Origin: an uncultured Porphyromonadaceae bacterium
GTDB taxonomy: Bacteria; Bacteroidota; Bacteroidia; Bacteroidales; Barnesiellaceae_A
Direction of reading: 5' to 3'
Assembly: GCA_900542255.1 (NCBI GenBank)
Contig: UQMR01000058.1
Location: 1-14,184, forward strand
DNA: 14,184 bases
Each line of letters starts with the position of its first letter. Position 1 is the stretch's first letter. The notes beneath the pieces were generated by a model, which was not told the DNA's origin, made no database searches, and saw nothing but the letters and a program-made list of their open reading frames with translations. The position numbers and the translations under genes are program-made. Below are positions 8,294-14,184 of this stretch, piece after piece.

Positions 8294-11149
8294 ATGACCA
8301 TGAAGACAATCCGCCTGACATGCGCGCTGCTTTTTGCAGCCATGACATTTTCCTCGTGGGGAGAGATTCCTCCCGGCTACTATGCGACAGCAGATGGCAA
8401 ACAAGACGAGGAGCTGAAAAATTCGCTGCATGACATCATAAGCCGCCACAGGAGGATTGAGTATGGCAGTACGGGGACGTGGGGGGTGTTTCGCACCTCC
8501 GACGTCCGCCCCGACGGCTCTATCTGGGACATGTATTCGGATGTGGTGCGCTACTTCCCTGCCGAGGGCTCGCACCCGGAAATGAACATCGAGCATAGTG
8601 TCCCCAAGAGCTGGTGGGGAGAGTTGTCGCCGTTTATTTACGACGCGTCGTACGACTTGCATCACCTTGTGCCGGCCGACGCCTCGGCCAACCTGGCCAA
8701 AAGCAACAACATCCTCGGCGAAGTTGGCGAAGAGGCTACCTTCGACAACGGCGTCTCGCGGGTGGGAAAGGTCTCCGTAGGGAACCGCACTCTCACGGTC
8801 TTTGAACCGGCCGACGAATACAAGGGCGATTTTGCCCGCATGTATATGTATGTGGCTACCTGTTACCAAGACTACACATGGATGGCCGACGGGGTATATA
8901 TGTTCGAGTCGGAAGGGTATCCCACGTTGACCGACTACTCCATAGAGCTGCTTATGCGCTGGCACCGGGAGGACCCCGTAAGCGAAAAGGAGATAGCCCG
9001 CAATGAGGCTGTCTATAAGGCGCAGCAAAACCGCAACCCGTTTATCGACTATCCTGCCATAGCAGAATATTTGTGGGGCGACAGCATCGGTTTTGAGTTC
9101 CATTCAGGAGCCTCTGACGACCCGTATATGACAACGCCCGTATCGGGGAGTGTCATAGAGATGGGGGCGGTGATGCAGGGCGGCTCGCTTACGTATGTAC
9201 TGCCGATTGCGGCTCAAAACCTGCAATCGCCGCTGTCGCTTGCATGGAAGGGCAACAAAGGTATTGTGGCTGACCGCACCTCGATTAGCGAAACGGAGGC
9301 TGCACAAGGTACAGATGTATGCCTGACATACTATAACAGCTCGCTGTCGGGGACCCTGCGCGACACGCTGGTTATATCGGGCGGCGGCTTGTATGCTCCG
9401 GTTGCTGTGACCGTACAGGTGAGCGGCACCGCAAGTTTTGTCACGTTGCCGGCCTCGGAGATAAGCGCCGTGGCTGCCACGCTGCATTGGGTGGAATATC
9501 CCGCAGCCGACAGCTATAAGGTGAAAGTGTACCAAGGTGCCAGCGAGGCGACCGACCTGTTTATATCGGCATACGTCGAGGGGAGCAGCTACAACAAGGC
9601 TATCGCACTCTACAACGGCACGACGTCGCCTGTACTTCTGTCGGACTACGGTATTGCCCTGCAACAGAACGGATACGGGGATTTCAAGAATTACTATGCC
9701 TTGCCCGGCGTGTGGTTGCAGCCCCAAAAGACCTATATCATGGTGAACAGCCAATGCAGCAATGAAGAGCTGCTTGCCTGCGCCGACCTGCTGGTTCCCT
9801 CCGGCGAGGAGTCGCCCCTCAACTTCAACGGCAACGATGCGGTGGGCCTATACCATTCGGGCGTGATAACTGATGTTGTGGGATACCGCGACGAGGTGAC
9901 GTATTGGGGACAGGACATGACGCTGTATCGCCAACCGGCTGTGATGGGACCCTCGGCCTCATTCGTTATGCAGGAGTGGCGGCAAGCGGCCATAGATGAC
10001 TTCTCGGGCTTGCAGGAGCATACCATGACGGAGCTTGTCCCTGAACCGCTTCTTGTATATGAGCACGACGGGAGCGACCCCTCTTGCCGTGTCGAAGAGT
10101 TGTCGCCGCTGACTGCGTATACCTATGCCGTCACGGCAACGGTATCGGGGACGGAGTATCCGGCTCTATGCAAAGGGCTCTTTACCACGACCGAACTGCA
10201 AGCTCCCTCGCTGCGCCAACCAGACGATATTACCTGCGAGAGTTTCGTGGCCCGCTGGGAGGCGGTAGAGGGTGCCGAAAGCTATGAAGTGGATTGCTTC
10301 ACCCTCGAAGGCAACGGCTCTGTAACCGTTACGGAAGGGTTTGACGAGGTAGGCTCGTCGGGCAAACCGCTGCCGGAAGGTTGGACGGGAACGGCATCGG
10401 GCAACTATACATCGGATGCCAGCTCGGGCGCAACGCCGCCGTCGGTGAGCTTGAAGAACGACGGTGAGTATATAGAATCGCCGCAATATGATGCGTATGT
10501 GTCGGGCATGTCGTTTATGTACCGCTTTGCGTCTCAGGCTACGGGCTCGTATCTGGTCGTGGAAAAGATGAGTGACGAGGAGTGGAGTGTCTTGGCTACG
10601 ATTGCCTACGAAAATACGTCGAAACATACGCTCTCGTATGAGTTTGCCGAGGCCGACAAGGTGGAGGCATTCCGCTTTACCTACCATAAGGAGAAAGGGA
10701 ACCTGGCCATTGATGATGTTACGGTTACTTACGGCAAGAACGACACGGTTTATGTGGATGAACAACGGGTGGTGACTGCTACCGAGACCGTATTTACGGG
10801 ATTGGAGGCCCCGGTTGCCTATTATTACAGGGTGCGCGCCGTAAAGGGCGACTACCGCTCGGCCTGGTCGCATACGGGGATGGCTGTGACCGACCCCGAT
10901 GTGCAGGGGAGCGAACCGCTACACCGCCATGACGTACCGTGTACTTACAGGATTGCCGGGGATGTGCTATGGCTCGACAATCTGCCTGACGAGTGCTATG
11001 TCTCGCTCTATACCATACAGGGTGTATTGTGCCATAGAGATATGGCCCGGGGTGCCTCGGCCTGCATCGCCTTGCCGGGCAAGGGCATATATGTCGTGCA
11101 GATTGTATGGGGCGAAGGCGGAAGTGCCTGGAAGGTCGTGAATCGTTGA
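8294..11149 (+). CDS. Secreted endonuclease I-family nuclease with lamin-tail module, two split FnIII domains and T9SS-like tail
   Basis: The product has 951 residues, starting at the ATG at 8294 (or 8300, two codons in); the upstream frame back to 8165 overlaps the first nuclease and is discounted. Residues 1-23 are a signal peptide. The nuclease domain (24-272) has Glu100-His101 in NIEHSVPKSWWG, DLHHLVPADASAN with Asn133, and the same WHREDPVSEKE ending as its neighbour. It lacks the cysteines seen there. An Ig-like domain covers about 277-381. A first FnIII domain (about 382-634) encloses a lamin-tail domain at about 421-580 (FISAYVEGSSYNKAIALYNG). A second FnIII domain (about 636-866) encloses a jelly-roll-like segment at about 675-815. 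Residues 870-951 form the T9SS-like sorting domain (GKGIYVVQIVW). It is 8 bases downstream of its paralogue and probably co-transcribed. The catalytic residues are present, so activity is expected. Confidence 0.88.
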   Translation: MTMKTIRLTCALLFAAMTFSSWGEIPPGYYATADGKQDEELKNSLHDIISRHRRIEYGSTGTWGVFRTSDVRPDGSIWDMYSDVVRYFPAEGSHPEMNIEHSVPKSWWGELSPFIYDASYDLHHLVPADASANLAKSNNILGEVGEEATFDNGVSRVGKVSVGNRTLTVFEPADEYKGDFARMYMYVATCYQDYTWMADGVYMFESEGYPTLTDYSIELLMRWHREDPVSEKEIARNEAVYKAQQNRNPFIDYPAIAEYLWGDSIGFEFHSGASDDPYMTTPVSGSVIEMGAVMQGGSLTYVLPIAAQNLQSPLSLAWKGNKGIVADRTSISETEAAQGTDVCLTYYNSSLSGTLRDTLVISGGGLYAPVAVTVQVSGTASFVTLPASEISAVAATLHWVEYPAADSYKVKVYQGASEATDLFISAYVEGSSYNKAIALYNGTTSPVLLSDYGIALQQNGYGDFKNYYALPGVWLQPQKTYIMVNSQCSNEELLACADLLVPSGEESPLNFNGNDAVGLYHSGVITDVVGYRDEVTYWGQDMTLYRQPAVMGPSASFVMQEWRQAAIDDFSGLQEHTMTELVPEPLLVYEHDGSDPSCRVEELSPLTAYTYAVTATVSGTEYPALCKGLFTTTELQAPSLRQPDDITCESFVARWEAVEGAESYEVDCFTLEGNGSVTVTEGFDEVGSSGKPLPEGWTGTASGNYTSDASSGATPPSVSLKNDGEYIESPQYDAYVSGMSFMYRFASQATGSYLVVEKMSDEEWSVLATIAYENTSKHTLSYEFAEADKVEAFRFTYHKEKGNLAIDDVTVTYGKNDTVYVDEQRVVTATETVFTGLEAPVAYYYRVRAVKGDYRSAWSHTGMAVTDPDVQGSEPLHRHDVPCTYRIAGDVLWLDNLPDECYVSLYTIQGVLCHRDMARGASACIALPGKGIYVVQIVWGEGGSAWKVVNR

Positions 11150-11165
11150 AAAAATGGCTTCGGCC

Positions 11166-11190
11166 ACAATACAATGAGTGGAAGTATTGT
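11166..11190 (+). terminator. Candidate terminator after the nuclease pair
   Basis: A perfect 7-bp inverted repeat, ACAATAC (11166-11172) and GTATTGT (11184-11190), with an 11-base loop, begins 17 bases after the nuclease stop and is followed by TATATTTA. The stem is short and AT-rich, so it is a modest candidate. Confidence 0.35.
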
Positions 11191-11212
11191 TATATTTACA
11201 ACATAGGAGAGC

Positions 11213-11241
11213 TTGGCAACTGATACAGGAATCGTTGCCAA
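11213..11241. repeat. Perfect 8-bp inverted repeat between the nuclease and rubredoxin genes
   Basis: TTGGCAAC (11213-11220) and GTTGCCAA (11234-11241) are perfect reverse complements 13 bases apart, and pairing can extend outward with mismatches. It lies 75 bases before rubredoxin and 64 after the nuclease stop. It could be a second terminator arm for the nuclease transcript or an operator for rubredoxin. Confidence 0.35.
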
Positions 11242-11315
11242 CTTTCCGACTTTACTAATTATTATGCTCTGAGCCTTGCCGGCAGGAGTTTTGTCAAACT
11301 AAATAATTTGGAAAG

Positions 11316-11480
11316 ATGAAAAAGTATGTTTGCACTGTATGCGGATGGATTTATGATCCGGCAGTAGGAGACCCCGATAACGGTGTTGCTCCCGGTACGT
11401 CATTCGAGGATATTCCCGAAGAATGGGTTTGCCCGTTATGCGGCGTAGGAAAAGATGACTTCGAACCGACGGACGAATAA
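11316..11480 (+). CDS. Rubredoxin
   Basis: A 54-residue protein, the classic rubredoxin length. Two CxxC-type iron-binding motifs are present: [10 protein letters not shown] (Cys6, Cys9) and [11 protein letters not shown] (Cys39, Cys42). Between them lies the typical region with [15 protein letters not shown]. The four cysteines hold a single iron that shuttles one electron at low potential in the cytoplasm. In anaerobes it commonly feeds rubrerythrin, superoxide reductase or other oxygen-defence enzymes; no such partner is in the window. The ATG at 11316 gives the usual [10 protein letters not shown] start. No clear consensus promoter was found upstream; TAATTTG at 11304-11310 is an imperfect -7 candidate very close to the start codon. 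It converges with proS across a strong shared hairpin. Confidence 0.97.
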   Translation: MKKYVCTVCGWIYDPAVGDPDNGVAPGTSFEDIPEEWVCPLCGVGKDDFEPTDE

Positions 11481-11499
11481 CTTGTCACACTGAAAACGT

Positions 11500-11537
11500 A
11501 AGAAAGGCTACTTTCACAGATGAAAGTAGCCTTTCTT
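11500..11537. terminator. Bidirectional intrinsic terminator between rubredoxin and proS
   Basis: A perfect 17-bp stem (11500-11516 with 11521-11537; core AGAAAGGCTACTTTCA) with a 4-base CAGA loop. Three more pairs (ACG with CGT) form beyond a one-base bulge. It begins 20 bases after the rubredoxin stop and lies about 40 bases beyond the proS stop on the other strand. Both flanks are T-rich in the relevant direction, so it probably ends both convergent transcripts. Confidence 0.85.
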
Positions 11538-11576
11538 CGTTGTATGCCGGACTCCCGTATCGGGGGGATGCGGGGG

Positions 11577-13058
11577 TTAATATGAGCGGGCAAAGAGTAC
11601 GCGGCGTGCCGAAGGCTTGCCGGTAACCATACATACACCGGGGGTGAGGTCGCCGTCGAATGGCAGGCATCGTATGGTTGCCTTGGTCTCCTCCTTGATG
11701 CGTGCCTCGGTCTCGGGCGTGCCGTCCCAATGTGCGAGCACGAAACCGCCCTCCTCGATACGCTCCTTGAACTCGTCGTATGTATCAACGGTGACGGTGC
11801 GTGCCGTGCGGTTGGCAAGGGCTTTCTTGTAGAGGTTGGCCTGTATATCTTCGAGCATCTTGCGTACGTTCTCCTCGATACCTTCGAGCGGCAATGTCTC
11901 TTTCTCGAGGGTGTCGCGGCGCATTACTTCGATTGTACCGTTCTCGAGGTCGCGTGCGCCCAATACGAGGCGTACGGGAACGCCTTTGAGCTCGTAGTCG
12001 GCAAATTTGAAGCCGGGGCGACGGTTGTCGGCATTGTCGTACTTGACAGAGATGCCCATCTCGCGCAGGCGGTTGACGATTGTCTCGACCTTGGCATCGA
12101 TGTGCGAGAGCTGCTCGGTGCCTTTGTATATGGGTATTATAACTACTTGTATAGGTGCGAGGTGCGGAGGCAGTACCAAACCGTTGTCGTCGCTGTGTGT
12201 CATGATGAGTGCTCCCATCAGACGGGTAGAGACGCCCCACGAGGTTGCCCACACGTACTCGAGCTCGTTGTTTTTGTTGAGGAATTGTACATCGAAGGCT
12301 TTGGCAAAGTTTTGTCCCAGGAAGTGCGAGGTTCCGGCTTGGAGAGCCTTGCCGTCTTGCATCATGGCTTCTATCGTGTAGGTGTCTATGGCTCCGGCAA
12401 AGCGCTCGCTCTCGGTCTTCACGCCCTTGATGACGGGTACTGCCATGTATTCCTGAGCAAAGTCGGCATAAACTTCGAGCATGCGGCGTGCCTCGGCCTC
12501 GGCCTCTTCGCGTGTGGCATGTGCCGTGTGCCCTTCTTGCCAAAGGAACTCGGCGGTACGCAAGAAGAGGCGCGTGCGCATCTCCCAGCGGAAGACGTTG
12601 GCCCATTGGTTGCAGAGGATGGGAAGGTCGCGGTACGATTGTATCCAATTTTTATATGTGTTCCAAATGATGGTTTCCGACGTAGGGCGTATGATGAGCT
12701 CTTCTTCGAGCTTGGCTGCGGGGTCTACCACTACTCCTCCACCATAGGGGTCGTTTTTGAGACGATAGTGCGTTACTACGGCGCACTCTTTGGCAAAACC
12801 TTCAACGTGCTCTGCTTCGCGTGAAAGAAATGACTTGGGTATCAGTAACGGGAAATAGGCATTGACGTGCCCGGTTGCTTTGAACTTATCGTCTAATATG
12901 CGTTGCATTTTTTCCCATATGGCATAACCGTAGGGCTTTATGACCATACAGCCGCGTACTGCCGACTGCTCGGCAAGATCTGCTTTTACGACCAAATCGT
13001 TGTACCACTGCGAGTAATTGTCGGCACGCTTGGTCATTTCTTTCAATTCTTTAGCCAT
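11577..13058 (-). CDS. proS: Prolyl-tRNA synthetase, eukaryote/archaeal-type (ProS type 3)
   Basis: The product has 493 residues, the normal size for the short, insertion-free ProRS form. It charges tRNA-Pro with proline in the cytoplasm. Class II catalytic motifs are complete: RPTSETIIW (124-132), motif 2 [20 protein letters not shown] (156-175) with GHTAH, and motif 3 around [15 protein letters not shown] (274-288) with [13 protein letters not shown]. The anticodon-binding domain spans about 303-400 ([27 protein letters not shown]). The C-terminal domain ends in FARSY, the conserved terminal tyrosine of this type. Only two cysteines (464, 476) remain where some relatives have four zinc ligands, so zinc binding is probably lost. 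The ATG at 13058 gives [20 protein letters not shown], a familiar start. A long open frame on the opposite strand is a codon-bias shadow. Confidence 0.97.
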   Translation of the reverse strand: MAKELKEMTKRADNYSQWYNDLVVKADLAEQSAVRGCMVIKPYGYAIWEKMQRILDDKFKATGHVNAYFPLLIPKSFLSREAEHVEGFAKECAVVTHYRLKNDPYGGGVVVDPAAKLEEELIIRPTSETIIWNTYKNWIQSYRDLPILCNQWANVFRWEMRTRLFLRTAEFLWQEGHTAHATREEAEAEARRMLEVYADFAQEYMAVPVIKGVKTESERFAGAIDTYTIEAMMQDGKALQAGTSHFLGQNFAKAFDVQFLNKNNELEYVWATSWGVSTRLMGALIMTHSDDNGLVLPPHLAPIQVVIIPIYKGTEQLSHIDAKVETIVNRLREMGISVKYDNADNRRPGFKFADYELKGVPVRLVLGARDLENGTIEVMRRDTLEKETLPLEGIEENVRKMLEDIQANLYKKALANRTARTVTVDTYDEFKERIEEGGFVLAHWDGTPETEARIKEETKATIRCLPFDGDLTPGVCMVTGKPSARRVLFARSY

Positions 13059-13104
13059 TGCCAGTTTTGTTTTTTATATTGTTTGTTATAACTTTTTGAA
13101 GGTG

Positions 13105-13112
13105 CAAAGGTA
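13105..13112 (-). promoter_or_regulatory. Probable -7 element of the proS promoter
   Basis: On the minus strand TACCTTTG (13112-13105) matches the TAnnTTTG consensus and lies about 46 bases before the proS start codon. No clear TTTG -33 element was found at the expected distance. Confidence 0.5.
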
Positions 13113-13258
13113 ATACTTTCCGGCGAGATATATGCTGTTTCTCTCTGTAAAAATGTAAATGGCCGCTCAAATTATGGCATGCCGCAGCGCACCTTGCCCC
13201 TGTATGCTACTCGGGGCCGGGTGTATGGCATGAACAGAGGGTATGGCGGGAGACCGTT

Positions 13259-13846
13259 TTATGGGCGGACGACACGCAAGGACCTTATACTGTTGAGCAT
13301 AGCCCGTGCCCAGTGGTTGCGAAGCCCGAATCCTCTTGCCTTTCCGCTCAGCGAGGCTTGGGCTATGACGGAGCGGGTGGCCCGGTCGAAAAAGAGGATG
13401 TGGAAATAGCCGGTCTCGCGGGTTTTGTCGAGGCAATCGGCTATGATAATGAGCCCTACCCCATCGCCTGTAACGGGCAACCGGGATATGTGTGCGGCGA
13501 GTGACTCTTTGTCGAGGAGTGTCGCTTGCATGGGGCGTGCCCGGGAGAGGTCGGTGGCGGCATTGACGGCGGCTACCATCTCGAAGTCGTACCGGGCGAT
13601 GTGTGTACGGAGATATCGGGCGATGTCGTACTTCTCGGGCTCGGTGACGAACAGGTCATTGATCCGACGGAATGCTTGCAGATACTGCGAGTCGGGGGCG
13701 TCGTCGCCTACGATATTGACCTGACTGAAATCTACGCCGTAAAAGGTGACGTTGTCTACTTCTTGGGGCAGCATGATAGACTTGCCGGCGGCACTCACGG
13801 TGATACCGGAGAGTAATGCGATGAATAGAATGATGTTGCGCAACAT
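13259..13846 (-). CDS. Small secreted protein of unknown function
   Basis: With the start at 13846 the product has 195 residues. It begins MLRNIILFIALLSGITVSAA, a clear signal peptide with probable cleavage near residue 20, which is why this start is preferred over an ATG 22 codons upstream (13912). The mature part opens with VTFYGVDFSQVNIVG, then QAFRRINDLFVTEPEKYDIA, a helical middle, a beta-rich stretch (GVGLIIIADCLDKTRETGYF and HILFFDRATRSVIAQASLSG), and ends with GFGLRNHWARAM. Alternating helix and strand suggest a compact periplasmic domain. The pattern looks like a family of uncharacterised proteins from Bacteroidales, but no function or Pfam name can be given with certainty. There is one cysteine and no lipobox. 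It is transcribed alone, in the same direction as proS, about 200 bases upstream of it. Confidence 0.75.
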   Translation of the reverse strand: MLRNIILFIALLSGITVSAAGKSIMLPQEVDNVTFYGVDFSQVNIVGDDAPDSQYLQAFRRINDLFVTEPEKYDIARYLRTHIARYDFEMVAAVNAATDLSRARPMQATLLDKESLAAHISRLPVTGDGVGLIIIADCLDKTRETGYFHILFFDRATRSVIAQASLSGKARGFGLRNHWARAMLNSIRSLRVVRP

Positions 13847-13883
13847 GGTGTAATAATATTGGGTATGACCGTTGTATGTGGCG

Positions 13884-13913
13884 AAAATATAAAGAATGGG
13901 CGGAAATATCAAA
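13884..13913 (-). promoter_or_regulatory. Possible promoter of the small secreted protein gene
   Basis: On the minus strand TTTG (13913-13910), an 18-base spacer and TATATTTT (13891-13884) approximate the Bacteroidota consensus, with the final G of the -7 replaced. It lies about 40 bases before the ATG at 13846, which fits that start rather than 13912. Confidence 0.4.
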
Positions 13914-14033
13914 TGTTTTTGTTTTTTCTGATATGGATAGCCGGGATGATGGGTGTGTCGTGACCGGATTTTATTGTTTTTTGATAAAACAGCGGTGGTT
14001 TAGGCTAAATCACGCTTAAATGCCTTGTTTCCG

Positions 14034-14065
14034 TTTGGCGCTGCGCTCGCCTTTCGCTATCTTTA
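14034..14065 (+). promoter_or_regulatory. Promoter-like element in repeat copy 1
   Basis: TTTG (14034-14037), a 20-base spacer and TATCTTTA (14058-14065). The -7 has A in place of the final G, so it is weaker than copy 2. Confidence 0.4.
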
Positions 14066-14117
14066 TAGAAGATGGGGGGCGGCTCGGCATAGCCTGCACT
14101 TGAAAACTTTGTTTTCG

Positions 14118-14149
14118 TTTGGCGCTGCGCTCGCCTTTCGCTATCTTTG
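14118..14149 (+). promoter_or_regulatory. Consensus promoter-like element in repeat copy 2
   Basis: TTTG (14118-14121), a 20-base spacer and TATCTTTG (14142-14149) are a full match to the Bacteroidota consensus and point off the right edge of the window. Whether it is used, and for which gene, cannot be seen. Confidence 0.5.
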
Positions 14150-14184
14150 GATAAGATGGGAGGCGGCTCGGCATAGCCTGCACT

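Larger units (their letters stand above)
14017..14184. repeat. Two tandem copies of an 84-bp repeat
   Basis: Copies lie at 14017-14100 and 14101-14184. The last 76 bases of each copy differ at about 5 positions; the first 8 are poorly conserved. The repeat ends exactly at the window edge and may continue. Internal hairpins include GCGC-T-GCGC, ATCTT with AAGAT (the 5-base loops differ while the stem is kept) and GGCT with AGCC. The period is 28 codons; two minus-strand frames stay open through both copies (one to a TAG at 14007-14005), as does at least one plus-strand frame. Nothing shows which frame, if any, is translated. It resembles dispersed intergenic repeats of Bacteroidales. Confidence 0.85.

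Noticed and set aside
8282..10873. Long open frames on the minus strand opposite the second nuclease
   Set aside because: They are shadows of codon bias in the high-GC nuclease gene and carry no coherent domain.
11730..12824. 364-codon open frame on the plus strand opposite proS
   Set aside because: Its translation mirrors the proS codon pattern and resembles no family; proS itself has complete catalytic motifs.
13196..13217. GCCCC/GGGGC hairpin as terminator of the small secreted protein gene
   Set aside because: Only a 5-bp stem with a 12-base loop and no T tract on the minus strand; too weak to call.
14017..14184. CRISPR array
   Set aside because: Only two 84-bp direct tandem copies with no unique spacers between them and no cas genes.

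Overview
The window looks like chromosomal DNA from a member of the Bacteroidales (Bacteroidota). Three things point there. Several intergenic regions carry the TTTG-N19..20-TAnnTTTG promoter pattern of the Bacteroidota primary sigma factor. Genes lack clear Shine-Dalgarno sequences. The protein set also fits: a two-permease exporter with TolC and HlyD partners, secreted proteins with a type IX secretion (T9SS)-like C-terminal domain, and a eukaryote/archaeal-type prolyl-tRNA synthetase ending in RSY. A genus cannot be fixed from sequence alone.

Layout. (1) 1-376, minus: the N-terminal part of priA (replication restart helicase), cut by the window edge, with its own promoter. (2) 411-1206: an AT-rich spacer with no convincing long gene. 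It holds a promoter-like site at 894-921, a possible 43-residue small ORF (942-1073) and inverted repeats just before the next gene. (3) 1207-6070, plus: a tight four-gene operon encoding a TolC-family outer-membrane protein, a HlyD-family membrane-fusion protein and two different ABC-2 permeases. Together they would make a trans-envelope exporter, but no ATPase gene is present. (4) 6234-11149, plus: two adjacent paralogous secreted nucleases of the endonuclease I family, behind a consensus promoter and 8 bases apart. Each has a signal peptide, a nuclease domain, an Ig-like domain, fibronectin-III (FnIII) domain(s) that appear to be split by inserted modules, and a T9SS-like tail. (5) 11316-11480, plus: rubredoxin. 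(6) 11577-13058, minus: prolyl-tRNA synthetase, convergent with rubredoxin, with a long perfect hairpin between them that probably terminates both. (7) 13259-13846, minus: a small secreted protein of unknown function. (8) 14017-14184: two tandem copies of an 84-bp repeat. Each copy carries a promoter-like element reading off the right edge, and the period is exactly 28 codons.

Most genes belong to recognisable families. The parts that repay attention are the ATPase-less exporter, the nested domain architecture of the nuclease pair, the small ORF and inverted repeats before the exporter, and the promoter-bearing 84-bp repeats.
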